From assembly GCA_026770585.1 (NCBI GenBank), contig MU647774.1, forward strand, positions 29,452 through 39,799: 10,348 nucleotides of DNA, given 5' to 3'. The position numbers and the translations under genes were made by a program. The stretch is from Baffinella frigidus (taxonomy: Eukaryota; Cryptophyceae; Cryptomonadales; Baffinellaceae). Of the stretch, positions 1-5,816 are shown one piece after another (position 1 is the stretch's first letter; each line of letters begins with the position of its first letter). Below the pieces are notes generated by a model, which saw only the letters and a list, made by a program, of their open reading frames with translations, was not told the DNA's origin and made no database searches.

Positions 1-37
1 GAGAGCGAGAGCGAGAGAGAGCGAGAGAGAGAGAGGG
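1..37. repeat. GA/GC low-complexity tract
   Basis: The window opens with an almost pure GAGAGCGAGAGA-type tract followed by a G run. It has the same composition as the longer tract at 9261-9418. It probably continues upstream of the window. No coding function is supported. Confidence 0.85.
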
Positions 38-451
38 GGGGCGGCAGTTATCTGTCCCGAGGCGTGCCTAGCGCCCCTCTCCTGAGACGGGGCCGTACAA
101 CTGTTGACTAGTTTCTCGCTTCTGGGGGGGGTAATATTTCCCGTGTTAGTTACCGTCCTGGTACAAACCCTGTCTGGTTTAGTCAACCGCTCACTCGCCC
201 GAGTCATCAGGAATGTCCTAGCTCTGTCTCAGTCTATTTGGTCTCACCAATTTGGTGCTCACTCGCCCGAGTGGCTGAAGACGAGGCCAGTCGGGCCTGC
301 TGTAGTCCACTACTGTGGGTCTCGCAAGACCTTGGTTACTACCAACACGGCCGCCAGGTATGCACCCCAACCGAGCAATGTTCTGGAGGGGGGTGAGGCA
401 GAACGGCTGTGCTCCATGCGTCGTGTCAGCTAGGAGCTGCCGTAGGCAATC
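38..451. other. Gene-poor stretch, no supported gene
   Basis: A 109-codon open frame crosses 104-433, but it runs through a repeat end that also occurs inverted at 729-780. It has no recognisable domain, so it is probably repeat-derived. Apart from the short repeat structure at 190-272, I see nothing firm here. Confidence 0.5.
190..272. repeat. Solo inverted-repeat end flanked by 15-bp direct repeats
   Basis: CTCACTCGCCCGAGT occurs at 190-204 and again at 258-272. Between them, 206-257 is a 52-bp sequence that recurs in inverse orientation at 729-780 with one mismatch. The 15-bp flanks resemble a target-site duplication around a fragment of the foldback element at 625-776. A simple 68-bp tandem duplication is the alternative. 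Confidence 0.6.
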
Positions 452-591
452 TAATTTCGGGCCAAGACAGAATCTGTCCCGCTATCTTAGGCTCCCCACG
501 CGGAAGGTAAGGGTGTGTATGCTATTTTAGGCATCAAATGATGCTATCTTACGCCTTTTCATCAGGACAGATTCTGGTATGGTCCGAGATA
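452..591. mobile_element. Foldback/MITE-like element, family A, copy 1
   Basis: The ends are imperfect inverted repeats of about 28 bp: TAATTTCGGGCC...GAATCTGTCC on the left and GGACAGATTCTG...GGTCCGAGATA on the right. Inside are repeated GCTATCTTAGGC-like motifs. A diverged full-length copy lies in opposite orientation at 3343-3482. There is no coding capacity, so this would be a non-autonomous element. No clear target-site duplication was found. Confidence 0.65.
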
Positions 592-624
592 AAATCCCCG
601 CATGCGGGCTGCCCTGAATTGGAG

Positions 625-776
625 GGATTCTAGCTCTGCCTCAGTCTGGTTGGCTGACTATGCTTAAGTTGACATGCTGGCTGTGTGATACAATTTCGTC
701 AACTTTGGAGCGGAAAGGAGCCTGGTCTCACCAAATTGGTGAGACCAAATAGACTGAGACAGAGCTAGGACGTTCC
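625..776. mobile_element. Foldback element with about 30-bp inverted termini
   Basis: The left end (GGATTCTAGCTCTGCCTCAG, then TCTGGTTGG) is the inverse of the right end at about 740-776, allowing for several mismatches. The right end carries a perfect 23-bp palindrome at 723-745 (GGTCTCACCAA, central A, TTGGTGAGACC). A solo copy of this end sits at 206-257. No open frame of interest lies inside, so it looks like a MITE-type or foldback element. Confidence 0.55.
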
Positions 777-827
777 TGATGGATTCCGCCCGGCGCGACT
801 CCCCTGATTTCGAAAACCGCGTTGCAG

Positions 828-876
828 GTGCCGCTGCCGCCAGTGTCGCTATCGGCATTCATCCAGCTTGCGCGCG
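828..876 (+). pseudogene. Partial copy of exon 1 (acceptor side)
   Basis: This segment repeats the acceptor GTTGCAG and about the first 16 codons of the exon at 952-1014, with a few substitutions. It then runs into GAAACGTTGTG minisatellite sequence and has no donor side. It is best read as a 5'-edge duplicate of exon 1 rather than a used exon. Confidence 0.6.
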
Positions 877-951
877 AAACGTTGTGTTCTAGTGTACCCA
901 ACGTGCGAAACGGTGTGTTCTAGCGTACCTAATGCGGCACCCGCGTTGCAG

Positions 952-1014
952 GTGCCGCTGTCGCCGGTGTCGCTATCGGCGTTCATCCAGCTGGCGCGCG
1001 CCGACGGCTCCAAG
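952..1014 (+). CDS. PPR gene exon 1 (first recognisable exon)
   Basis: Twenty-one codons, beginning VPLSPVSLSAFIQLA and ending RADGSK, lie between GTTGCAG and GTGCTA. This is the only one of four copies in the neighbourhood with both splice sites and the full length. The others are at 828-876, 1127-1160 and 1257-1314. Joined to exon 2 it gives a helix pair, SAFIQLARADGSK plus DAATEAWKVF, as expected for the first half of a PPR unit. Confidence 0.6.
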
Positions 1015-1588
1015 GTGCTATTTGACTCGATTTGCTTGATTTCGCCAACTCTCGCACGAACGGGCCAAACATCCTTGATCCCTTACCCCTGATCCCGAAA
1101 CCCGAAACCCGAAACCCCGAAACCCTGCGCACGCCGACGGCTCTAAGGTGCTTTTTGATTTGTTTTGATTTGCTTCCGCCGTTGTAGCTCGTTTCCCGCC
1201 CCAAATTTGCCGAATTTGTACCGCAGACCCAGCGTGTCAACTTTAGAATAGTCGGTTAGTCCGGTGTCGCTATCGGCGTTCATCCAGCTGGCGCGCGCTG
1301 ACGGCTCCAAGGTGTATTTGATGTGTTTTGTTTTGTTTTGATTTTATTTTATTTGTGTGATGCTTTTGCTTGGTGCTTTACTTGATGTTTTATTGGATAG
1401 TAGAGCTTTAAGCGAACCCATTCTTCGCAGCCACGATATTCTGTCCTTCTAAACTGCACTTGATGCCTCACTTGAAGCTTTACTGGAGGGGATCTAGTCG
1501 GCGCGGAGAGGCGAATCCCTACTGGACCGTGTAAAGCTGCTTTACAAAGCGTGATGCTTTCACGCAACGCCTCGAGTAGAGCATGAAA

Positions 1589-1628
<40 letters not shown>

Positions 1629-4600
1629 CTCCTCAGGATGCACGACGTGAACCCGAACCCTAAACCCTAAACCTTCAACCCAAACCCCAAACTCCAAACC
1701 CCAAACCCTAAACCCCAAACCCCAAACCCCAAACCCCAAACCCCAAACCCTAAACCCTAACCCCCAAACCCTAAACCGCAGACCCTAATCCATCAACCAT
1801 CAACCCCAGATCCCAAACCCAAAACCCAAAATCCTAAACCCTAGAACCCTCAAATCCTTGGCAGGACGCGGCTACAGAGGCGTGGAAAGTCTTCGACGCA
1901 GCCCCGCCCAGCGTCCGAAACGAGCACGTCTTCACGGTATGGAGCCCTGACCCCGAACCCCAAAACCCGCAACACGCAACCCGGAACCAGGAACCCGGAA
2001 CCCGAAACCCGAAACGAGCGCGTCTTTACGGTGGAGCCCTACCCCCTGTGTTTGCTAAGGTACCGAACCCTCAAACCGAAAACCGAAACTTGGAGCCCGA
2101 AACTTGGAACCCGATCAGCGGAACCCGAACAGTGTTCGACGCAGCCCCGCCCAGCGTCCGAAACGAGCGCGTCTTCACGGTCCAACCCCACACAGTGGGC
2201 TTCGACGGAGTTTTCAACCGAAAGTCTAACCGGAATGTCGGTTGAGTAATCGTCCTCATACCAGCAATCCAAGAATTGGTACCGCGAAACTGAACGGACC
2301 GTTTGCGAAGCCCACTGTGTGGTGCTTTACCTTTTCTGGTACGATCCCTCCGTGTAGTAATTCACCACACAACCGCTTCACTATTTCTAGTACGAACCTT
2401 CCCTCTTTCATTTTCAGAAAGCAGAAAAAACGGTCAAACTAAAAGCGTGCCTTGGATTACATTCAACAGGTGATGACGACGGCGCTGGTGAAGGCGGGGC
2501 AGAAGAACACGGCCAAGACCATGCTTGACCTCGCCAAAGTGCAGGTCCTTTTGCCTTTCAATCCTGGACACCTCGGACCCTGAGCCCCAAACCCCAAACC
2601 CTTGGGGGTGACGTTGACGGTTTGTCAGTCTTATGGTTTGTCAGCCTTATGGCTTACGGTTGTGACGTTTACGGGTTTAGGGTAGGGGTTTAGGGATTAG
2701 GGATGCGGTTTGGGTGTTAGAGAAGAACACGGCCAAGACCATGTTTGACCTCGCCAAAGTGCAGGTCCTTTTGCCTGTCAATCCCACACAGCGGGCTACT
2801 TCCCACACAGCGGGCTTCGAAGGGATTCTTGGTGGATCAGGGCGTTTGGCATAGGGTTGACGTTTAAGGGTTAGGGGTTCGGGGAGTTTATGGAAGAACA
2901 CGGCCAGGACCATGCCCCACCTCGCCTTTCAATCCTAGACCCTAGACTCTACACCGTGAACCCTACACCCTACACCCTACACCCTACACCCTACACCCTA
3001 CACCCTACACCCTGAACCCTAACCTTACACCTCAAGCCCTGAGCCTCAAACCCCAGACCTCGTCAAAGTCCAGGTCCTTTCGATCCTGGACCCTGGACCT
3101 TGAATCCTGAGCACTAAACCCCAAACCCCACACCCCACACCCCAAACCCCAAACCCCAAACCCCACACCCCAAACCCCAGACCACAACCCCAAACCCCAA
3201 ACCGGGCCTTTCAATCCTAGACCCTGAACCTCAAACCTCCAATCCCTGAGCCTCAAACCCCACACCCCAGACCTCACCAGAGTCCAGGTTATCTCGCCTT
3301 TCGATCCTAGACCCTTCGGGCCTCCTCGCGCTTACCCCAATTTCATCTCGGAACATACCAGAATCTATCCACATAAAAAGGCGTAAGATAGCATTATTAT
3401 ATGCCTAAAATAGCATATACACCCTTGTCTTCGGCGTCGGAAGCCTAAGATAGCGGGACAGCATCTGTCTTGTTCCGAAATTAAATTCCTCGTCCTCGCA
3501 CCGCGCACAGGGGCTGCTCCTCAACCCTGAAACATCCATCCTGCCCCAAAACTCTAACCCAAAACCGAAACAGGGTCTCCTTCCGAACACGTCCATGTTC
3601 AATAATAATAATAATAACAACAACAATAATAACAAATGCTAACCCCAAACCCCGCACAGGGGCTGCTCCCGAACACGTTGATGTTCAACGCGGCGATGGG
3701 CCATCGGCCGAGGAGAGGACGTCCAACTCTAACCCCTAACCCTCAACCCCCCTAACCCCAACCCCTGACCCCTGAACCCCACCCCAACCTCTAAAACCCC
3801 TAGCCCCCTAAACCCGTAACCATAAACACGAAACGTGGTCCAGAAACCCTATTCCCTAAACCTCACCCCTGACCCCTCACCCCTGACGACCAGGGGCTGC
3901 TCCCGAACACGTTCATGTTCAACGCGGCAATGGGCGCAGCTGAGGAGAGCGCAGACGTCGACGCGTTGTGGGAGCAGATGCAAGCTTCTGGCGTCCGCGC
4001 CGACGCGGTGCGTATATGTTTGTATAGTGTTGGAACGTTGTGTTTTGGTGTATTTATCTCGGCTGTGATGTGTGGAACGGCGCGGTTTAGCGTGTTTATC
4101 TGTGTTTTAGTGTTGAGTAGTAAGACGCGCCGAGCACGTTCGTGTTCAACGCGGCGATGGGCGCCGCTGAGGAGAGCGCAGACGTCGACGCGCTCTGGGA
4201 GCAGATGCAGGCTTCTGGCGTCCGCGCTGACGCGGTGCGAAACGTTGTGGGTTGGTGCATCTATCTCGGTTGTGGTGTGTGGAACGGCGCGTTTTAGCGT
4301 GTTTATCTGTGCTGTAGTGGTGTAGTAGGACGCTTCATGTGTATATGTGTATGTGTGTATATGTGTATGTGTATATTTATGTATGTGTATGTGTATGTAG
4401 CTATATTGTGGAGGAGAGCGCGGAGGTCGACGCGCTGTGGGAGCAGATGCAAGCTTCGGGCGTCCGCGCTGATGCCGTGCGTATAATCTTACAATGTTGT
4501 AGTGTTGTGGAGCGGTGTGGTTTGGTATTTTCAATGTGTGGAGCGTTGTGGTTCAGTGTATGTATTGTATGAAGCGTTGTGGTGTAGCGTACGTATCTGA

Positions 4601-5160
4601 ATCGTAGAGGAGGAGAGCGGGCGGGGGGGGTTGGATTAGGGGTTAGGATTTAGGGGTTAGGGACGCTCTCAGGGAGCAGATGCAAGCTTCTGGCGTCCGC
4701 GTCGACGCGGTGCGTAAAAGTTTATTGGTGTGTTTATCTGTGTTTATCTGTGAGTAACGTTGCGGGTTGGTGTATTCATCTGTGTTGTGATGAGTGGAAC
4801 GGCGTGCTTCAGTGTGTCCGTCTATATTTCTCTGTGTGGAACGGCGCGTTTCAGCGTGGTTATCTGCGTTGTAGTGTTTTGGTAGGACGCGAAAACCGGA
4901 AATCTAAATAACCTTTCTAAAGAACCTACACTTTACGATCCGCTGCCTGGTTTCCTACCCTAAACCCTGAACCCTAAACCCTAAACCCTAAACCCTAAAC
5001 CCCAAACCCCAAACCCCAAACCCCAAACCCCAAACCCCAAATCCAGAACCCCAAACCCTCCCAAACCCAAACCCTAAACCCCAAACAGGTGACGAACCGG
5101 TACCTTCGGCTGGCGAAGAAGAACATGGCCCCGACGCGCGTCCGCGTCCCCCAAGCAACG
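952..5160 (+). CDS. Multi-exon PPR-type protein gene (core, five exons, partial)
   Basis: The exons are 952-1014, 1865-1936, 2470-2544, 3894-4007 and 5089-5160. Each follows a CAG acceptor, is followed by GT, and starts and ends in phase 0, giving 132 codons. Across the joins the product shows PPR spacing. One 35-residue unit begins NEHVFTVMTTAL and ends GLLP; the next begins NTFMFNAAMGAAEES, includes ALWEQMQASGVRADAV and is exactly 35 residues. An earlier unit contains EAWKVFDAAPPSVRNE, like the plant-type EARKVFDEMPERN pattern. PPR proteins are helical-repeat RNA-binding proteins, usually acting in organelle RNA processing. Targeting cannot be judged because the N-terminus is not found. Introns run from 533 to 1349 nt and are repeat-filled. 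The start lies upstream; a possible end is at 6601-6669. PPR identity is fairly secure; whether the gene is functional is not. Confidence 0.65.
1088..1126. repeat. CCCGAAA heptamer array
   Basis: Several near-perfect CCCGAAA units repeat with period 7. This is a variant of the CCCTAAA telomere-type heptamer found elsewhere in the same gene. The array lies between exon 1 and its downstream 3'-edge copy. Confidence 0.8.
1127..1160 (+). pseudogene. Exon 1 donor-side copy
   Basis: Only the last eight or so codons of exon 1 (HADGSK-type ending) are repeated, followed by the donor and the same T-rich intron start, GTGCTTTTTGATT. It lacks an acceptor. It belongs to the set of exon-edge duplicates in this gene. 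Confidence 0.6.
1257..1314 (+). pseudogene. Exon 1 near-complete downstream copy
   Basis: This segment repeats exon 1 from its fifth or sixth codon to the donor (SNAAG|GTGTAT type). The first codons are missing. The nearest upstream AG (GTTAG) would enter in a different phase, so it is unlikely to be used in frame. Confidence 0.55.
1315..1590. other. AT-rich intron 1 sequence, no gene seen
   Basis: This T-rich stretch (TTTTGTTTTG, ATTTTATTTTATTTG) is followed by unique sequence with loosely repeated GATGCTTT/ACTTGATG motifs. It lies inside intron 1 (1015-1864). I see no exon or RNA gene here. Confidence 0.5.
1591..1625. repeat. (CA)17 microsatellite
   Basis: An uninterrupted CA dinucleotide run of about 35 bp lies within intron 1. 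Confidence 0.97.
1650..1860. repeat. CCCTAAA/CCCCAAA interstitial telomere-type array in intron 1
   Basis: CCCTAAA and CCCCAAA units alternate with near-constant period 7 and reach almost to the acceptor of exon 2 (CTTGGCAG). CCCTAAA is the complement of the Arabidopsis-type telomere repeat TTTAGGG. Coding sequence continues on both sides, so this is interstitial, not a chromosome end. Confidence 0.9.
1865..1936 (+). CDS. PPR gene exon 2
   Basis: Twenty-four codons lie between TTGGCAG and GTATGG, in phase 0. The product contains DAATEAWKVFDAAPPSVRNE and ends HVFT. The AWKVFDAAP...RNEHVFT pattern matches the end of one PPR helix-turn-helix and the start of the next. Donor-side copies follow at 2011-2042 and 2131-2187. 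Confidence 0.7.
1945..2130 (+). repeat. CCCGAAA/CCGGAAC heptamer arrays with exon 2 edge copy
   Basis: Heptamer variants (CCCGAAA, CCCGGAA, CCCCAAA) fill the start of intron 2. Embedded at about 2011-2042 is a short copy of the end of exon 2 (CGAAACGAGCGCGTCTTTAC) followed by GGTGGAGCCCT. That matches the true junction, ACG|GTATGGAGCCCT, apart from a TA deletion. Confidence 0.7.
2131..2187 (+). pseudogene. Exon 2 donor-side copy
   Basis: This repeats about the last 16 codons of exon 2 (VFDAAPPSVRNERVFT) followed by GTCCAACC. The donor GT is kept but there is no CAG acceptor directly before it. The small inverted-repeat element at 2188 begins where the copy ends. Confidence 0.65.
2188..2322. 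mobile_element. 135-bp element with 17-bp perfect terminal inverted repeats
   Basis: CCACACAGTGGGCTTCG at 2188-2204 is perfectly inverted at 2306-2322. The interior is unique and non-coding. Copies of the same end occur at 2784-2797 and 2802-2822 within the same gene. No duplicated target is clear. It is probably a small non-autonomous DNA transposon. Confidence 0.65.
2470..2544 (+). CDS. PPR gene exon 3
   Basis: Twenty-five codons lie between CATTCAACAG and GTCCTT, in phase 0. They read VMTTALVKAGQKNTAKTMLD and end LAKVQ. Joined after HVFT this gives a PPR first helix, VFTVMTTALVKAGQ, and second helix, TAKTMLDLAKVQG. A pyrimidine-rich stretch (CCTTCCCTCTTTC, about 2398-2412) lies upstream of the acceptor. 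Four shortened copies follow downstream. Confidence 0.7.
2580..2720. repeat. Heptamer repeats, orientation switching to TTTAGGG on +
   Basis: A short CCCCAAA run at about 2585-2600 is followed at 2660-2720 by G-rich units (GGGTTTAGGGTAGGGGTTTAG). This is one of three places in this gene where the array runs opposite to its usual C-rich sense-strand orientation. Confidence 0.75.
2722..2782 (+). pseudogene. Exon 3 donor-side copy (longest)
   Basis: This repeats the last 16 or so codons of exon 3 with one change (MFDLAKVQ for MLDLAKVQ), the CAG|GT donor and the intron start GTCCTTTTGCCTNTCAATCC. It has no acceptor. Confidence 0.7.
2784..2822. repeat. Two end copies of the CCACACAG element
   Basis: CCCACACAGCGGGCT at 2784 and CCCACACAGCGGGCTTCGAAG at 2802 match the terminus of the 135-bp element at 2188-2322, with C for T at one position. 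They are solo ends in direct orientation. Confidence 0.6.
2850..2890. repeat. Short TTTAGGG-type run on +
   Basis: Degenerate AGGGTT / AAGGGTTAGGGGTT units form a G-rich stretch on the + strand, opposite to most arrays in this gene. Confidence 0.55.
2892..2938 (+). pseudogene. Exon 3 copy with donor deleted
   Basis: AGAACACGGCCAGGACCATG matches exon 3. The copy then jumps from CTCGCC directly to TTTCAATCC of the intron, losing the exon end and donor. The break falls between two GCC triplets, as expected for a short-homology deletion. Confidence 0.65.
2938..3055. repeat. CCCTACA heptamer array
   Basis: About nine tandem CCCTACA units occupy the central part (about 2958-3012), flanked by CCCTGAA and CCCTAAC variants. 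The period is 7, as in the CCCTAAA arrays, but with a homogenised different unit. Confidence 0.85.
3056..3100 (+). pseudogene. Exon 3 donor-side copy (short)
   Basis: Only GACCTCGTCAAAGTCCAG, the last six codons of exon 3, is kept, followed by GTCCTTTCGATCCTGG as in the true intron start. The CAG|GT donor is intact. Confidence 0.6.
3105..3268. repeat. CCCCAAA/CCCCACA heptamer array
   Basis: Tandem CCCCAAA with interspersed CCCCACA units keeps period 7. At about 3203-3230 there is a further copy of only the intron 3 start (GGGCCTTTCAATCCTAGACC). Confidence 0.8.
3269..3313 (+). pseudogene. Exon 3 donor-side copy (shortest)
   Basis: GACCTCACCAGAGTCCAG followed by GTTATCTCGCCTTTCGATCC repeats the exon 3 end and intron start once more, with added substitutions. 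It is the last of the downstream series. Confidence 0.55.
3343..3482. mobile_element. Foldback/MITE-like element, family A, copy 2 (inverse)
   Basis: This is the reverse complement of the element at 452-591 over nearly its whole length. It shares GGCGTAAGATAGCAT, GCCTAAAATAGCATA and CCTAAGATAGCGGGACAG. Ends TTTCATCTCGGAACATACC and TGTTCCGAAATTA are imperfect inverted repeats. It sits inside intron 3. Confidence 0.65.
3503..3714 (+). pseudogene. Exon 4 acceptor-side copies (three fragments)
   Basis: Three fragments precede the true exon 4. At 3503-3522, CGCACAG|GGGCTGCTCCTC repeats the acceptor and first codons. At 3588-3601, CGAACACGTCCATGTTCAA repeats the next codons. At 3651-3714, CGCACAG|GGGCTGCTCCCGAA runs on through ATGTTCAACGCGGCGATGGG before diverging. 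All keep the 5' side and lack the donor side. Confidence 0.6.
3600..3636. repeat. AAT/AAC trinucleotide microsatellite
   Basis: AATAATAATAATAATAACAACAAC-type trinucleotides run for about 37 bp directly after a fragment of exon 4. Confidence 0.9.
3722..3890. repeat. Degenerate CCCTAAC/CCCCTGA heptamer array
   Basis: The array is CCCTAAC, CCCCTAA and CCCCTGA units with imperfect period 7, running to just before the acceptor of exon 4 (GACGACCAG). Confidence 0.7.
3894..4007 (+). CDS. PPR gene exon 4
   Basis: Thirty-eight codons lie between GACCAG and GTGCGT, in phase 0. The first four (GLLP) close the preceding PPR unit. The rest, NTFMFNAAMGAAEESADVDA then LWEQMQASGVRADA plus V from exon 5, form an exact 35-residue PPR motif with the typical FN in helix A and LWEQM..SGVRAD at the end. 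This is the strongest single piece of evidence for the family. Three downstream copies at 4130, 4408 and 4664 are progressively shortened from the 5' side. Confidence 0.8.
4130..4234 (+). pseudogene. Exon 4 downstream copy 1 (nearly complete)
   Basis: It encodes PSTFVFNAAMGAAEESADVD and ends QASGVRADA|GT. The GLLP start is lost. The nearest acceptor (TAGTAAG at about 4123-4129) leads in with two extra bases, so splicing to it from exon 4 would break the phase-0 frame. The other AG brings in a TAA. It is therefore treated as a duplicate, not a further PPR unit. Confidence 0.6.
4335..4400. repeat. TGTATG/TGTATA simple repeat
   Basis: GTGTATATGTGTATG-type sequence runs for about 65 bp and ends GTATGTAG just before the second downstream copy of exon 4. 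Confidence 0.9.
4408..4476 (+). pseudogene. Exon 4 downstream copy 2 (5'-shortened)
   Basis: It starts at VEESAEVDALWEQMQASGVR and ends RADA followed by GTGCGT. The first 14 or so codons of exon 4 are missing. An AG at 4399-4400 precedes it, but in the wrong phase for splicing from exon 4. Confidence 0.6.
4618..4663. repeat. TTTAGGG-type run on +
   Basis: GGATTAGGGGTTAGGATTTAGGGG is a short G-rich heptamer run. It lies in reverse orientation compared with most arrays in this gene and interrupts the minisatellite just before the shortest exon 4 copy. Confidence 0.75.
4664..4709 (+). pseudogene. Exon 4 downstream copy 3 (shortest)
   Basis: It begins CTCTCAGGGAGCAGATGCAA and ends GACGCG|GTGCGT, so it keeps only about the last 15 codons (EQMQASGVRVDA). 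It completes the graded series of 5'-shortened exon 4 copies. Confidence 0.6.
4955..5088. repeat. CCCTAAA then CCCCAAA array, end of intron 4
   Basis: A block of near-perfect CCCTAAA units switches to a block of CCCCAAA units and runs right up to the exon 5 acceptor, CCAAACAG. Here the repeat itself supplies the bases before the acceptor. Confidence 0.9.
5089..5160 (+). CDS. PPR gene exon 5
   Basis: Twenty-four codons lie between CCAAACAG and GTCCGA, in phase 0. They read VTNRYLRLAKKNMAPTRVRV and end PQAT. The leading V completes the exon 4 PPR unit, and TNRYLRLAKKN fits the first helix of another. A partial copy lies at 5378-5430. Confidence 0.6.
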
Positions 5161-5199
5161 GTCCGACAATCTGCAATCCCTACACCCTAGATACCATAC

Positions 5200-5345
5200 T
5201 ACACAATACACATTGCACAATACACAATACACAATACACAATACGCAATACATATTACACAATACACAATACACCCTACACCCTACACAATACACCCTAC
5301 ACTCAACTCAAAATCTCGAACCCGGAACCCGGAACCCGGAACCCC
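5200..5345. repeat. ACAATAC, CCCTACA and CCCGGAA heptamer blocks
   Basis: ACAATAC units (about ten) give way to CCCTACA and then CCCGGAA units. All keep a period of 7 although the sequence differs from CCCTAAA at several positions. Confidence 0.85.
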
Positions 5346-5377
5346 CCAGAAACGGTCCCAAACCCAAAACACTAAAT

Positions 5378-5430
5378 GCGAAGAAGAACATGGCCCCGAC
5401 GCGCGTCCGCTTCCCCCAAGCAACGGTCCC
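5378..5430 (+). pseudogene. Exon 5 donor-side copy
   Basis: It repeats AKKNMAPTRVRFPQAT and the following GTCCC, with V changed to F. The first eight or so codons and the acceptor are missing. It could be the real exon end if splicing runs through, but no acceptor is seen in front of it. Confidence 0.55.
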
Positions 5431-5462
5431 AACCCCTACACACTACACTACACCCTACCCCG

Positions 5463-5492
5463 TGGGATTCTACAGCGTTTTGGACCATGCTC
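5463..5492 (+). CDS. Candidate small exon before a consensus donor
   Basis: TGGGATTCTACAGCG... reads WDSTAFWTML and is followed directly by GTGAGT, the best donor consensus in the gene. STAFWTML resembles a PPR first helix, and its phase fits the 6601 exon. No AG acceptor precedes it in this phase. The AG at 5473-5474 would give a 17-nt exon in another frame. Tentative. Confidence 0.3.
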
Positions 5493-5552
5493 GTGAGTAA
5501 CCCCTCTACATGTAGGAGGGCGTGCGCGTTGCTGCATTCCAGGCCACCCCTA

Positions 5553-5652
5553 TCCCTCAAGTGGCGAGGGGGTCAAAATTGACCCCCGAGAGGTCCTGGG
5601 CAGGTCCTAGGGCCCTGCGGTAGGGCGTATGAGCCTAGTCGCCACTTAAGGG
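5553..5652. mobile_element. Family C MITE-like element, copy C1
   Basis: Ends TCCCTCAAGTGGCGA and TCGCCACTTAAGGGA are inverted repeats with one mismatch, flanked by TA on both sides (5551-5552, 5653-5654). Inside is a near-perfect hairpin, GGGGGTCAA/TTGACCCCC, and the core CCTAGGGCCCTGCGGTAGG. It is non-coding. The interior matches C4 more than C2 or C3. Confidence 0.8.
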
Positions 5653-5698
5653 ATAGGACAAGCCGTGCGTGTGGAGTAATGTGTTACTCGGTGGAGTA

Positions 5699-5816
5699 CA
5701 GGGGTACCTCGCTCATAAGAAACCGCCGCCCCCTAGGACCCTACAGCAGGCCCATGCCTAGGGCCCGGTGGTGGTCCTAGGGGGTGGGGCAGTTTCTTAT
5801 GAGCGAGGTACCCCTG
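5699..5816. mobile_element. Family B MITE-like element, copy B1
   Basis: This 118-bp element has perfect 25-bp terminal inverted repeats (CAGGGGTACCTCGCTCATAA, then GAAAC, and inverse) flanked by TA. TA targets with a CAGG-type end are typical of Tc1/mariner-derived MITEs. The interior is palindromic, CCTAGGACCCTA...GGTCCTAGG. There is no coding capacity. Confidence 0.85.

Larger units (their letters stand above)
4008..4890 (+). repeat. G-rich minisatellite of about 29 bp within intron 4
   Basis: A unit like GGAACGKYGYGGTTTAGYGT followed by RTTTATCTG recurs near 4031, 4074, 4240, 4281, 4511, 4543, 4571, 4756, 4797 and 4839. Two more units lie at 876 and 907, upstream of exon 1. Combined with the exon 4 copies, the larger repeat spacing is about 227-242 bp. 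Confidence 0.7.

Noticed and set aside
104-433. 109-codon + strand frame with a hydrophobic start
   Set aside because: It passes through a repeat end present inverted elsewhere (SQSIWSHQFG is read from both copies) and has no domain. Probably repeat-derived.
3863-4534. Minus-strand open frame of 223 codons
   Set aside because: It is antisense to exon 4, its copies and the TGTATG microsatellite (IHIHIHKYTHTH-like peptide). The sense strand carries the PPR exon with splice sites.
4130-4709. Three further PPR motifs as real exons
   Set aside because: The copies are nearly identical at the DNA level, increasingly truncated, and the available acceptors are out of phase with exon 4. They look like duplicates rather than functional repeat units.
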